DNA of 64,000 bases from Shiella aurantiaca (GCA_030412945.1 JAUHJS010000003.1:373507-437506); one strand, 5' to 3'. Positions 15,393 to 26,375 are shown, numbered from the stretch's first letter. A program made the numbers and translations. The notes: generated by a model not told the origin, from the sequence alone.

Positions 15393-18300
15393 ATGAGGAA
15401 GTTTTACTTATTACTTGTTGGTTTATTTATCAGTATAGCAACAGTTTATGCTCAGAACAATTTGGTCATTAGTCAATACATTGAAACAAATTCAGGATCC
15501 ACACCGAAAGGAATAGAGATTTGGAATGTTTCAGGAAGTGACATTGATTTTTCAGTTACTAATCTTGTGGTACAACAAGGTTCAAATGGAGGTGTGCTAG
15601 CTAATGTTGTTACCATTTCAAATGGTATACTTGCTTCAAATGAGGTTTGGTCAATTGGAACAACAGATATTGGGACGTTCCTTAGTGAAGTTAATTATAC
15701 TGAATTTGCATTTCAGTTTAATGGGGACGATGCTCTGGCGATTGTTTTGAATGGTGTTACAGAAGACGTAATAGGGAATCCGGGAAGTGACCCCGGCTCT
15801 TCTTGGTCAGGAAATGGCGTTTCAACTGCAAATCAGAATATTCAAGTTAAAACAGGAATTTTAACAGGTGATACTAATGGATGGACTGATCCTAGTGAGC
15901 GTTTCGAGTTTGTAGCAGTTGGTACCGATCTTACTGGATTTGGAGTTGCTCCAACTCTTCCTTGCACCCCTCCAGCCACTTCACCAAGTGTCCTAGCTTT
16001 CTCAAATGAAACAGTTAGTTCCATGGATTTAACATGGACATTAGGTGATGGGGATAGCGTATTGGTGGCACAGAAGACAGGAAGTGCAGTAGACTTTACG
16101 CCAACCAGCGGTACTTCCTACACCGTAGGCCAAGAAATTAGTGGCAATACCATCGTGGCTAAATTGCTTCGTGCAGATATAGATTTTCCTACAACGCCTT
16201 TAAGCCTAACGGGCTTGGCTGAAAATACTACTTATTATTTTGCGGTTTACAATTTCAATACGGCTGATGTTTGTTACAATACTACCGCAGTCACAGGTAG
16301 CAATAGCACTCTAGATGCTACCGCTCCTGTATTTGAAAATACTACTCCTTCTGCCAGCGATATTTTAGATACTCAATTTACGCTAAGCGCAGATACTGAT
16401 GAGCCTGCTACCATTTATTATGTAGTTTTGGCCGATGGGGCAGGGGTTCCTAGTACCATTCAGGTAATTGCCGGAACGGATGCGGCAGATGCAGCCGCCA
16501 CCAATGGAAACTTTGTTATTGCTGATGAGGCAGTAGCCGGAACGGCTTCTGTAACTGGTCTTGCCGCCAGTACTGCCTATGATATTTATGTAGTGGCAAG
16601 AGATGGAAATAATAATGCTTCTACAGCTACTTTATTGGAAGTGACAACCGCTTCACTCACAAGTACATCTTCCATGCCTTCGGCAGCGGCAGCGGCAGCC
16701 TCAATAAGTTCTATAGAAAACGATGCCACCATTACTACCGATGCCGATGGGGCTTTGGTGTGGAGCATCAACTTACGCGATGGCGATGGTACCGATGATG
16801 CGGATGGCAAGCCTACCATTTATGAAGCACTTAGCTTGACCAAAGGAGTCGCCAATACGGTAACAGATTGGTCGGCCACAATTCAGCAAGCTGCTTTATT
16901 TAAAGGAACCGATAAAATCGCCTCGGGCGTAATTTCTGCTGATGGTATTGCCTTCACACTAGATGTTGCCGAAAGTGTAGCCGATAACGGTAGCACAGCC
17001 GTATCACTTTTGATTTCGCTTAATACTACCGTTACCGATGGGCAAGCCTTTGACTTTGCCTTAACAGCAGCCGATATTACCGTAGATGCAGCCACCAATA
17101 GTTCTCAAATCAATAGCGCAGCTGCTACTATTGAAAGTGGGGCGGTGGCGATTGAGGTTATTGCTACCGACTATGATTTTGTTCTTTCCTCTATTATTGA
17201 AGCCAATACGGCTTTCTCAGCAGAAGTTACAGCCGTTGACGCCAATGGTAATACCGATTTAGCAGCCAGAAGTATTACCTTGAGTGCTGCTGCGGGAGCC
17301 ACAGGCACTTTAGAGTCTGCTACTGGTTTGGCTACCAAAGCCATGACAGATGGCGTTTTCGAATGGACGGACCTATTATATGATGTAGCCGAGGATATTT
17401 CTTTGGATGTAACTGATGGGTCACTTGCTGGGAATTCAGGAACATTTACGGTTAATGAACCTGCGATTTTATTTATCACAGAGGTAGCTGACCCTAAAGA
17501 TTTTGCCAATGCCAAATTTATTGAATTATACAATGGTGGAGCTTCCTCTATTGATTTAGAAACGGGGCAATGGTTTTTGGCACGTCAAGCAAACGCAGGA
17601 AGTACAGTTTCTATAACCTTAACTGGGAGCATTGATCCGGGTCAGGCCCTAATAGTAGCGAATAATACATCTTCAGCATTTACAGATGCTTATTTTGCTC
17701 CGTATATTTCATCATCAACAATTTCCGGCAATGGTAATGATGGTTATTTCTTATACCGGTCTGGAGACCATACCACAGGGGTCTTGGTTGATTCTTATGG
17801 CGTTTTGGATCAAGATGGTTTAGGACAAGCTTGGGAATACACCGATTCCAGGGCCTATCGTAAGTTTAATGCCATTGCGCCTAAGGCGTCTTTTGATGCG
17901 GCCGATTGGTTCTTTGATTTCCCTACTTTGGTAAATACTACCGATGATAAATTCAACCCGGGTACTTTTGCCGAATACACTGGTTCTGATTTCCTTACCT
18001 TCTCCATTCCTTCTAAAAAAAGTACAACTATTAACACTACCAACCATACAGTGTCTGTTGTGATGCCCTATGGTACAAGTGATTTAACAGCTTTAGTACC
18101 AAACTTTACAATTTCTATAGGGGCAAGTGTAAGTCCGCTATCAGGTGTAGCGCAAAATTTCACGGATTCAGATGTAACTCCTTTTGAATATACCATAACA
18201 GCCGAGGATGCCAGCTCACAAGTGTGGGCGGTTTCGGTTTCCGTTGCGCAAAACGACAGTACCGATTTCTTAACTTTCACTATTCCTTCGCAAGAGGGAA

Positions 18301-21300
18301 CAAGCACCATTAATACTACCGACCACACGGTGGCGGTTACCATGCCGTATAACACGGACCGCTCGGCCCTTACGCCAAATTTTACCATGTCAACGGGTGC
18401 TACGGCTAGCCCAGATACGGATGTGCAGCAAAATTTTACGAATCCGGTAAACTATACAGTTACGGCACAAGATGGGGTAACATCTCAAGTTTGGGCGGTG
18501 ACGGTCACCAATGCCCTCAATACTGAAAACGACATCCTGACTTACACAGTTACGGGTGCCGATAGTGTTGAAATTGATGATCTAGACCATACCGTAAGTA
18601 TTTATTTACCTTACAATGCAGATAAGTCTGCTTTAGACGTAGCCTATACGCTTTCGGGTGATGCTTCTTCGGATGTAGCTGCTGGAGTAACGGACCTAAC
18701 CAATCCTAAAGTTTATACTATAACTGCCCAAGACTTAAGCGAACAAGTATGGACGGTAACGGCCTTGTATTCACCTAATACCGCTACCGATTTTGTAAGC
18801 TTTAGCTTAGCCGAACAAACGGGAGCTGCTACTATCAATACTACCGACCACACCGTGGCCATAGAAGTGTTAAACGGAACAGACCTCACTACTTTAGTTG
18901 CCACTTTCACTTTAAGTGATGGCGCAAACGCGGCTGTAGGAGCAACTCCTCAAGTAAGTGCTACTACTGCCAATGATTTCTCAGGCGATGTTACCTATAC
19001 TATCACGGCTGATGACGGTGTCACCACCCAAGACTGGACAGTGACCGTAACCGAAGCAGCTTTTATAAATGATGAAGCGGATATTCTTACCTTTGTATTA
19101 GATGAACAAACCGGAGCTGCCACCATCGATGCGGTGAACCACACCATTAGTGTGGAAGTGGCGTATCCTAATGATTTAACTAACCTTGCACCTACTTATA
19201 CTTTATCGAGTGGTGCAACGGCCGATATCGCCAGTGGCGCTACCGTTGATTTCTCAGGTGGAAGTGTAGATTATACCGTAACGGCCCAAGATGGAACTAC
19301 TGTGAAGGTATGGACCGTAACGGTAAATGAAGCCGCTGCCAATACCGAAACAGATTTCTTGACTTTTGCTATTACCGAAGAAACCGGAGCTGCTACCATC
19401 GATGCGGTGAACCACACTATTAGCGTGGAAGTTGAGTATCCTAATGATTTAACTAACCTTGCACCTACTTATACTTTATCGAGTGGTGCAACGGCCGATA
19501 TCGCCAGTGGCGCTACCGTTGATTTCTCAGGTGGAAGTGTAGATTATACCGTAACTGCACAAGATGGCAGTACCCAACAAATATGGGCGGTTACTGTTAC
19601 CGAAGCGCCAAGCAATCAGACTGCCATTACGGCTTTCTCTTTTGCCGAACAAACCGGAGCGGCTACCATCGATGCAGGTACACAAACTATCACCATCGAA
19701 GTAGCAAATGGTACAGATGTATCAGGCTTGGTAGCTACGTTTACTTTGAGTGATGGAGCAAGTGCGCAAGTAGGAGGGGCTGCTCAAACCAGTGGTGTAA
19801 CCGCTAATGATTTCACAGGCGATGTAGTATATACCATTACAGCCGAAGATGGCACCACTACCCAAGACTGGACGGTAAGTGTAAGTGAGGAGTCTGTTGT
19901 AGTTCCTAATTTTGAAGACTTTACTAACTATCCGGTAAGTACAGGTACAACTGCATATTCTAACGGTTCTTTTGCTGGGAATAATGGAATAACGTGGAAC
20001 TATATTCAAGCAAATGGGGCTAATGAAGCCGTCATTACTGATAAATCCTTAATGTTGGGAAGAAATAGAAGTCCATTATCAAGTTTAACTTCTCAATCTA
20101 TATCGGGCGGAATTGGTACACTTGAATTCGATTATAGACAAGCATTCTCCACTAATGTAAATTTAGAGGTTTACGTAAATGATGTTTTAATTACTACCGT
20201 CACTACCTCATCTGAAGTTGGAGTTGTTAAAAATTCAGGAACTATTAATATAAATGTTGGTGGTGACTTTATTCTTTCATTTCGCCAGCCATCAGGAGCT
20301 GGTCAAGTGGGGATTGATAACATTTCTTGGACTTCTTATGAGGATATCAACGCTCCGGTATTTACTGTAGCTCTGGCTTTGGAAGAAGTAGGAGGGACTA
20401 CCGCCAACTTTAGCTTTACAGCCGATGAGGTTGGAACTGCCTATTATGTAGTCTTGCCTCAAGCCGATGCCGCTCCTAGTGCTGCACAAGTTAAAGCAGG
20501 TCAGGATGCTAGTTCAGGTGCTGTCGCTTTATCAGGTTCTACTGCCTTCACTACAGCCGAAGAATTATTTGGCGTAACTGGCCTTACAGCCGCTACTGCT
20601 TATACCTTATATATAGTAGCCGAAGACGATGATGCCAATTTGCAGGCTTCAGTGGCCGAAGTAGATTTCACCACAACCGCTTCGGATGTGACTGCCCCTA
20701 CTTTTAGTGTAGCTCCGGTTGCGAGCAATATCACCTTTGAATCAGCTGATATCACAGGCCAAATCGATGAGACAGGAACTGTCTACTATGTGCTGGTAGC
20801 CGATGGGGCAGCTGCACCTTCCGTGGCGCAAGTCTTGGTGGGTAATAATGCCGATGATGCCGCAGCATTATTAGCGGGCAACACAGCTATTGCTGCAAAT
20901 ACTACTTTCTCTTTTGCGCTTAGTGGCCTTTCAACCGAAACCGCTTATGATGTATATGTGGCTGCAGCCGATGATGAAACCGTTCCGAATACACAAGCTA
21001 CCGCCACTTTGGTAGAATTCACTACCGAAGCAGCGCCTATCACTGTAAGTGAAGATTTCAACGATTGTAATGCCGTAAGCTGGATAGCCAATTCTGTAAT
21101 TGGAGATCAGGTATGGACTTGCGAAGCTACTTTAGGAGTAAGCGGAACAGGTGCCTATCGTATGAATGGATTTTCTGGAAGCGCATTGGATAATGAAGAT
21201 TGGCTGATTTCTCCACAAGTGAACGTATTGGCCGCTGCTTCTTTAGCCTTTGCCATCGAGACTGATTTCACAGGGCCGGCCCTTCAGGTATTTGTTTCTA

Positions 21301-24300
21301 CCGATTATATCGGTACAGGTAACCCGAACGATGCAACTTGGACCGATTTAGCTCCTACCATGCCAGCTTCTACTTCATCAGATACTGATTATGAAACGGT
21401 AAATGTTGATTTGGCTGCTTACGAAGGAGAAACCGTTTATTTGGCTTTCAAATATACCAGCAATCCTACAGACGGTGCTGCTCGCTATACACTAGACAAT
21501 ATCGTAATTAATAATGCACAAAATGCAGCCGACTTAACGGCACCAGTATTTAGCAGCACGCCCGCTATCTCCAATATCAATAGTACAGGGGCAGATCTTA
21601 CGGTAAATATCAATGAAGCCGGAACGGTATACTATGTAGTAGTAGCCGATGGAGCCAGCGCTCCTTCTGCTGAGCAAGTGAAAGCCGGAACCGATGCGGC
21701 CGATGCTGCTGCTACCCTAGCTGGGAACAATGCTGTAGAAGCTACCACGGATTTTGTATTTGCGCTTACGGGCTTATCCAATGGCACCGCCTATGATGTG
21801 TATGTAGTTGCGCAGGACGATGAAACTTCGCCTAACCTACAGTCGACTGCTACTTTGGTAGAATTTGCCACTGATGCTGTGGACAATGTCGCTCCGGTAT
21901 TTAGTGCAAACTATCCTTCGGTATCGGGTATTACCACCGCTGCGGCTACTTTGGCCGTTTCCTTGGATGAAATCGGTACGGCTTATTATGTAGTAGTGGC
22001 TGATGGTGCTGCGGCTCCAAGTGTGGCGCAAATCCAATCGGGAACGGATGCGGCCGATGCAAGTGCGCTTGCGGCTGGTAGTATCAATGTGTCTGCAGCT
22101 GATACAGAATTTACAGCCGCTATAAGTGGCCTATCAGAATTAACTGCATATGACCTATACGTAGTAGCAGAAGACAATGAGGCTAATGCCAATGTGCAAG
22201 CTACCGCTACCTTGGTGGAATTCACCACCCTCGAAGCAGGCGAAGGATGTATCAGTGACTTAATGATTACGGAATACATAGAAGGTTCTTCACAAAATAA
22301 ATTCCTTGAAGTATACAATGGTACAGGTGCAACTATCGACCTTACCGGATACAAACTAGTGTTGTACTCTAATGGGGCTACTACACCCACCAATACTTTT
22401 ATCCTGGTAGATTCCTTAGCCACTTTGGCTGATGGTGAGTCTATTATAGTTGCCAACAGTGCGGCAACAGCCATTACCATACCCAGTGGATCTTATAAGT
22501 TCACTTCCAGTGTTACCTTCTATAATGGTAATGATGTGGTAGGACTAATAAAAGATGAAATAACCATTGACCAAATAGGAATCATAGGAGTAAGTACTGA
22601 TTTTGCTACCAATATTGGTTTGCGTAGAAAAGCCGAAATAATTAATCCTAACTCTAGCTATGTAGCAGCTGAGTGGGATAGCGTGGCTATCGATACCTTC
22701 GATGATTTAGGAGCACATACCTTTGTATGTACCGGAGATGTAACCGCACCTGAGTTTACCGCTACGTATCCTACTATTTCCAATATTAATAGTACTGGTG
22801 CTGACCTTACGGTAAATATCAATGAGGCCGGAAAGGTGTATTACGTAGTAGTAGCTGATGGTGCTACGGCTCCTTCTTCTGCCCAAGTGAAAGCAGGAAC
22901 AGATGCCGCTGATGCCGCTTCCACTTTATCGGCTAATAGTGCTGTGGCCTTGAATACCGATTTTGTATTCAATCTTACTGGTCTTACCAATGCCACGGCT
23001 TATGATGTATATGTCGTAGCGGAAGATGATGAAGCAACTCCAAATATACAAACAAGTCCTGTTTTGGTGGAATTTACTACCGATGCAGAAGATCTAACGG
23101 CTCCCGAGTTTGCTACGGGTTCTCCAGCAATTAGTAATGTAACCACCAACTCAGCTACTTTGAGTGCCACCATTGATGAAATAGGAACTGTATACTATGT
23201 ACTATTGGCCGATGGTGCCACGGCTCCAACAGCTGCTCAGGTAGTAGCCGGAACAGATGCCAGCGATGCTACGGTATCGGCTGCCGGTAGCTTAAGTGTA
23301 AGTGCCGCCAATGAAGCGGTTACTGTTTCCTTAAGCGGATTATCTGCTGCCACTTCTTATGATGTGTATGTAGTAGCTGCCGATAATGAGACCACGGCCA
23401 ATGTGCAGGCAGAACCTACTTTGGTGGAATTTACTACTTCTGAATTGGGCGCAGGCTGTATCAGCGACCTAATGTTTACGGAATATGTAGAGGGAACCTC
23501 GAACAACAAATTTATTGAAATCTTTAACGGTACAGGCGCTACGGTAGACCTTACCGGTTACAAAGCCGTATTGTTTGCCAATGGTGCTACTACTCCGGGT
23601 AATACCTTTATCTTAGTTGATTCATTGGCTTCCTTGGCCGATGGCGAAAGTATCATCATTGCCAATAGTTCCGCAGCGGCTATTACCTTGCCAAGCGGTG
23701 CATATAAATTCACTTCGAGTGTTACTTTCTTCAATGGTAACGATGTGGTGGAGCTAATGAAAGACGATGTTACCATTGATGCCTTGGGCGTGCGTGGCGT
23801 GTCTACTGATTTTGCCGCCAACGTAACCTTGCGCAGAAATCAAGTGGTGTTATCGGGTAATCCTACCTATACCGCTTCTGAATGGGAAGTTTTGGCTGTC
23901 GATACCTTCGATGGTCTGGGTGCTCATGTATTCACTTGCGATGGTGACCAAGTAGCTCCTGTATTTACTTCAGGGTATCCTTTGGTGCAGAACATCAGTA
24001 GCACAGGTGCCGATGTAGTAGTCAATATGGACGAAGCAGGTACGGTGTATTATGTGGTATTGCCTGATACATTGTCAGCGCCTAACGTAGCTCAGGTATT
24101 GGCTGGAACTGATGCCAGTGATGCAGCGGCCCTTGCTTCAGGAAACGTAGCAGTAACGGCTACTACCGATGCTATGGCTTCTATTGCCGGACTGGATTTT
24201 GCCACCAATTATGTGGTGTATGTAGTGGCGCAAGACGATGAGTCTAGCCCTAATGTACAGACCAGTGTAAGCTCAGTAACCTTTACTACCGATGTAGAAG

Positions 24301-26279
24301 ATGCAACACCTCCGGTGTTTGCCGCTACCTATCCTTTGGTGCGCGACATCACTCCAAGTGCCGCTACTTTAGCCGCTCAAATGGACGAACCAGGAACTGT
24401 ATACTATGTGGTGCTTGCTGATGGTGCTACGGCTCCAAGTGTTGCTCAGGTAATTGCCGGAACGGATGCCGCTGATGCTGCCAACGCTTTTGCAGGAAAT
24501 ATTGCTATGAGCACAGCCGATACTGAGTTTACAACCACTATTTCAGGATTAACACTATTAACCGCCTATGATCTATATGTAGTAGCACAAGACAATGAGG
24601 CAACGCCAAACATTCAAGCCGCAGTAGTGAAAATTGACTTTACCACCACAGGTGTTCAGGCTATTGGTGATGTTCGTGCACAGGTAGATGCCAATGGCAA
24701 CTCTTCGGTTACGGGTCCGGTTACTGTGCAAGGAATTGTACACGGAGCCAATATCAACCCTGGTACTGATCGCTTCCAATATTCTTTGATTGACGCCTCA
24801 GGCGCTATCACCATCCGCAGCGGTACCAACACACCTGCTTTAGGATTTGAGATTGTAGAGGGGGATGAATTGTTGTTGCAAGGAAATGTAAGCAGCTTCA
24901 ATGGCTTGATGCAGATAGAGCCCACTTCGGTTACTCGTCTTAGCCAAGGAAATGCCCGCGTAACGCCTACGGTAGTTACTGTACTTAATGAAGATTCAGA
25001 ATCTGCCTTAGTTACTTTAGAAAATGTAAGCATTGCCGACCCAAGCACCTGGACGGGCGCTGCGGCCAATACGGCCAGCTTCAATGTGACTATTAGTGTA
25101 GGTGGAGTAGATATGACCCTACGAATCGATAGAAATACCGAGTTGGCTAAGTTGACCTATGCCGAAGTATTCGGAACCGCTACTAGTGGCATTTCCATTA
25201 CAGGTTTGGGTGGCCAGTTTGATAATGCCGATCCAAGGGATTCAGGTTATCAGTTATTGCCTTACCTAGCCAGCGATATCGTAGCAGCTGAGGATCTTAC
25301 AGCTCCGGTATTTATCACAGGCTATCCGCAAATGGCCAATATTGTAGATGTTACCGCTGATTTGCGTGTAAATATGGATGAACCGGGTAAAGCCTACTAT
25401 GTAGTCTTGGCCAATGGCGCCACAGCACCAAGCGTAGCAGAAGTTAAAGCCGGACAACAAGCCGGAGGTACAGCAGCCACTATCAGCGGACAAATTACCC
25501 TTACGGCTGCCAATGCTGATTTTACTGCTATCTTGACAGGTTTAACTGCTGAAACCGCCTATGATGTATATGTAGTAGCTGAAGACAACCAAGCTACGCC
25601 AAATATTCAGGCGGCAGTTACCTTGGTAGAATTTACAACCGCTGCTGAAATAGTGGTTCCTGAATTTGCCTTCGCAACCGCTTCTACTACTATTGCTGAA
25701 GCAGGTGGTGTGGTGAACGTAACCATTCAATTGACTAACCCTGCCGCTACTACCTCATTAGTAGAAGTGGTAGTAAGTGGAACAGCTGTATTGGATGAAG
25801 ATTACGAGTTTATCAATCCGGTATTGGTAGAACTAGGAGCTGGCGAAACAGAAGCTACCCTCAGCTTTACCTTGCTAGATGATGAAGACGTGGAAGAAGA
25901 TGAAACCATTATCCTTACGCTTCAGAACGTAACCAATGCTGTATTGGGAGCCACGGTAACGCATACCATTACTATTACCAATGATGATGAAGAAGTGGTA
26001 GACCCAATTAATGGGGTAGGGCCACTTTTGCAGGTGAGCAAGTTTAAAGTATATCCTAACCCAAGTGCCCAATACATCACGTTGGAACAAGAAAATGGCG
26101 CTTTCAATGCGGTGGAAATCATCAATACCTTAGGCGAAGTGGTACTTAGCCAGCAAAGTGAGCAAACGGTATCTACTACCCGTCTGGATATTCAAGGATT
26201 GAAAAACGGTATTTACCTCATTCGTGTGATTAATACCAATTCCGATGAGCATATTGTGATCCGCTTGATGAAAGAATAG
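15393..26279 (+). CDS. Giant multidomain T9SS-secreted protein (lamin-tail, DUF5018-like, Fn3-like, Calx-beta, type A sorting domain)
   Basis: The 3,628-residue protein has a signal peptide (residues 1-21, ending VYAQ). Modules by eye: lamin-tail domain about 22-190; Fn3-like about 190-310; a second lamin-tail near 692-853; seven DUF5018-like repeats about 865-1500; a jelly-roll-type region about 1503-1650; ten scattered Fn3-like units with a YYVV(V/L)ADGA core; a choice-of-anchor-J-like module near 1886-2043; lamin-tail copies near 2285-2446 and 2688-2849; a DUF5689-like segment about 3088-3300; Calx-beta about 3423-3535; and a T9SS type A sorting domain at the end (FKVYPNPS...LKNGIYLIRV). 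It should cross the outer membrane by T9SS and be attached or released at the surface. No catalytic domain is seen; an adhesion or matrix role is inferred. The ATG at 15393 gives a proper signal peptide. Confidence 0.9.
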   Translation: MRKFYLLLVGLFISIATVYAQNNLVISQYIETNSGSTPKGIEIWNVSGSDIDFSVTNLVVQQGSNGGVLANVVTISNGILASNEVWSIGTTDIGTFLSEVNYTEFAFQFNGDDALAIVLNGVTEDVIGNPGSDPGSSWSGNGVSTANQNIQVKTGILTGDTNGWTDPSERFEFVAVGTDLTGFGVAPTLPCTPPATSPSVLAFSNETVSSMDLTWTLGDGDSVLVAQKTGSAVDFTPTSGTSYTVGQEISGNTIVAKLLRADIDFPTTPLSLTGLAENTTYYFAVYNFNTADVCYNTTAVTGSNSTLDATAPVFENTTPSASDILDTQFTLSADTDEPATIYYVVLADGAGVPSTIQVIAGTDAADAAATNGNFVIADEAVAGTASVTGLAASTAYDIYVVARDGNNNASTATLLEVTTASLTSTSSMPSAAAAAASISSIENDATITTDADGALVWSINLRDGDGTDDADGKPTIYEALSLTKGVANTVTDWSATIQQAALFKGTDKIASGVISADGIAFTLDVAESVADNGSTAVSLLISLNTTVTDGQAFDFALTAADITVDAATNSSQINSAAATIESGAVAIEVIATDYDFVLSSIIEANTAFSAEVTAVDANGNTDLAARSITLSAAAGATGTLESATGLATKAMTDGVFEWTDLLYDVAEDISLDVTDGSLAGNSGTFTVNEPAILFITEVADPKDFANAKFIELYNGGASSIDLETGQWFLARQANAGSTVSITLTGSIDPGQALIVANNTSSAFTDAYFAPYISSSTISGNGNDGYFLYRSGDHTTGVLVDSYGVLDQDGLGQAWEYTDSRAYRKFNAIAPKASFDAADWFFDFPTLVNTTDDKFNPGTFAEYTGSDFLTFSIPSKKSTTINTTNHTVSVVMPYGTSDLTALVPNFTISIGASVSPLSGVAQNFTDSDVTPFEYTITAEDASSQVWAVSVSVAQNDSTDFLTFTIPSQEGTSTINTTDHTVAVTMPYNTDRSALTPNFTMSTGATASPDTDVQQNFTNPVNYTVTAQDGVTSQVWAVTVTNALNTENDILTYTVTGADSVEIDDLDHTVSIYLPYNADKSALDVAYTLSGDASSDVAAGVTDLTNPKVYTITAQDLSEQVWTVTALYSPNTATDFVSFSLAEQTGAATINTTDHTVAIEVLNGTDLTTLVATFTLSDGANAAVGATPQVSATTANDFSGDVTYTITADDGVTTQDWTVTVTEAAFINDEADILTFVLDEQTGAATIDAVNHTISVEVAYPNDLTNLAPTYTLSSGATADIASGATVDFSGGSVDYTVTAQDGTTVKVWTVTVNEAAANTETDFLTFAITEETGAATIDAVNHTISVEVEYPNDLTNLAPTYTLSSGATADIASGATVDFSGGSVDYTVTAQDGSTQQIWAVTVTEAPSNQTAITAFSFAEQTGAATIDAGTQTITIEVANGTDVSGLVATFTLSDGASAQVGGAAQTSGVTANDFTGDVVYTITAEDGTTTQDWTVSVSEESVVVPNFEDFTNYPVSTGTTAYSNGSFAGNNGITWNYIQANGANEAVITDKSLMLGRNRSPLSSLTSQSISGGIGTLEFDYRQAFSTNVNLEVYVNDVLITTVTTSSEVGVVKNSGTININVGGDFILSFRQPSGAGQVGIDNISWTSYEDINAPVFTVALALEEVGGTTANFSFTADEVGTAYYVVLPQADAAPSAAQVKAGQDASSGAVALSGSTAFTTAEELFGVTGLTAATAYTLYIVAEDDDANLQASVAEVDFTTTASDVTAPTFSVAPVASNITFESADITGQIDETGTVYYVLVADGAAAPSVAQVLVGNNADDAAALLAGNTAIAANTTFSFALSGLSTETAYDVYVAAADDETVPNTQATATLVEFTTEAAPITVSEDFNDCNAVSWIANSVIGDQVWTCEATLGVSGTGAYRMNGFSGSALDNEDWLISPQVNVLAAASLAFAIETDFTGPALQVFVSTDYIGTGNPNDATWTDLAPTMPASTSSDTDYETVNVDLAAYEGETVYLAFKYTSNPTDGAARYTLDNIVINNAQNAADLTAPVFSSTPAISNINSTGADLTVNINEAGTVYYVVVADGASAPSAEQVKAGTDAADAAATLAGNNAVEATTDFVFALTGLSNGTAYDVYVVAQDDETSPNLQSTATLVEFATDAVDNVAPVFSANYPSVSGITTAAATLAVSLDEIGTAYYVVVADGAAAPSVAQIQSGTDAADASALAAGSINVSAADTEFTAAISGLSELTAYDLYVVAEDNEANANVQATATLVEFTTLEAGEGCISDLMITEYIEGSSQNKFLEVYNGTGATIDLTGYKLVLYSNGATTPTNTFILVDSLATLADGESIIVANSAATAITIPSGSYKFTSSVTFYNGNDVVGLIKDEITIDQIGIIGVSTDFATNIGLRRKAEIINPNSSYVAAEWDSVAIDTFDDLGAHTFVCTGDVTAPEFTATYPTISNINSTGADLTVNINEAGKVYYVVVADGATAPSSAQVKAGTDAADAASTLSANSAVALNTDFVFNLTGLTNATAYDVYVVAEDDEATPNIQTSPVLVEFTTDAEDLTAPEFATGSPAISNVTTNSATLSATIDEIGTVYYVLLADGATAPTAAQVVAGTDASDATVSAAGSLSVSAANEAVTVSLSGLSAATSYDVYVVAADNETTANVQAEPTLVEFTTSELGAGCISDLMFTEYVEGTSNNKFIEIFNGTGATVDLTGYKAVLFANGATTPGNTFILVDSLASLADGESIIIANSSAAAITLPSGAYKFTSSVTFFNGNDVVELMKDDVTIDALGVRGVSTDFAANVTLRRNQVVLSGNPTYTASEWEVLAVDTFDGLGAHVFTCDGDQVAPVFTSGYPLVQNISSTGADVVVNMDEAGTVYYVVLPDTLSAPNVAQVLAGTDASDAAALASGNVAVTATTDAMASIAGLDFATNYVVYVVAQDDESSPNVQTSVSSVTFTTDVEDATPPVFAATYPLVRDITPSAATLAAQMDEPGTVYYVVLADGATAPSVAQVIAGTDAADAANAFAGNIAMSTADTEFTTTISGLTLLTAYDLYVVAQDNEATPNIQAAVVKIDFTTTGVQAIGDVRAQVDANGNSSVTGPVTVQGIVHGANINPGTDRFQYSLIDASGAITIRSGTNTPALGFEIVEGDELLLQGNVSSFNGLMQIEPTSVTRLSQGNARVTPTVVTVLNEDSESALVTLENVSIADPSTWTGAAANTASFNVTISVGGVDMTLRIDRNTELAKLTYAEVFGTATSGISITGLGGQFDNADPRDSGYQLLPYLASDIVAAEDLTAPVFITGYPQMANIVDVTADLRVNMDEPGKAYYVVLANGATAPSVAEVKAGQQAGGTAATISGQITLTAANADFTAILTGLTAETAYDVYVVAEDNQATPNIQAAVTLVEFTTAAEIVVPEFAFATASTTIAEAGGVVNVTIQLTNPAATTSLVEVVVSGTAVLDEDYEFINPVLVELGAGETEATLSFTLLDDEDVEEDETIILTLQNVTNAVLGATVTHTITITNDDEEVVDPINGVGPLLQVSKFKVYPNPSAQYITLEQENGAFNAVEIINTLGEVVLSQQSEQTVSTTRLDIQGLKNGIYLIRVINTNSDEHIVIRLMKE
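19163..19555 (+). repeat. Recent 273-bp (91-codon) tandem duplication within the DUF5018-like array
   Basis: Bases 19163-19282 and 19436-19555 appear identical over 120 bases by eye (from gtatcctaatgatttaacta to gattataccgtaac), with period 273 bases. Flanking parts of each unit are nearly the same but carry synonymous and a few amino-acid changes (VAYPNDL versus VEYPNDL). Other DUF5018-like units in the array are far more diverged, so this pair is a recent duplication or gene-conversion tract. Confidence 0.8.
21530..23945 (+). repeat. Duplicated composite block (two Fn3-like units plus lamin-tail domain), about 1.2 kb each
   Basis: Two successive blocks of about 1.2 kb (roughly 21530-22740 and 22740-23945) have the same order: two Fn3-like units and one lamin-tail domain beginning CISDLM(I/F)TEY(I/V)EG(S/T)S. 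The lamin-tail domains align throughout (for example NGTGATIDLTGYKLVLYSNG with NGTGATVDLTGYKAVLFANG). The block therefore duplicated as a three-domain unit rather than domain by domain. Confidence 0.75.
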
Positions 26280-26341
26280 TTGGGAGGATAGTTGACAGTT
26301 ATCAGTTGACGGAAACTTGTAACATTTAATCAAATAATAGT

Positions 26342-26375
26342 AAACGAGGTTGTCTTAATTAAGACAACCTCGTTT
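26342..26375 (+). terminator. Terminator of the giant T9SS gene, perfect 34-base palindrome
   Basis: The arm aaacgaggttgtcttaa (26342-26358) is followed directly by its exact reverse complement (26359-26375). An A-rich 5' side and T-rich 3' side give the stem a U tract in either direction, and the site lies 62 bases after the stop at 26279. Confidence 0.85.

Noticed and set aside
21986..22480. Minus-strand frames inside the giant T9SS gene (also 17171-17533 and 24656-25084)
   Set aside because: They mirror the Ala/Thr/Ser-rich plus-strand repeats and have no motif, signal or start context of their own.
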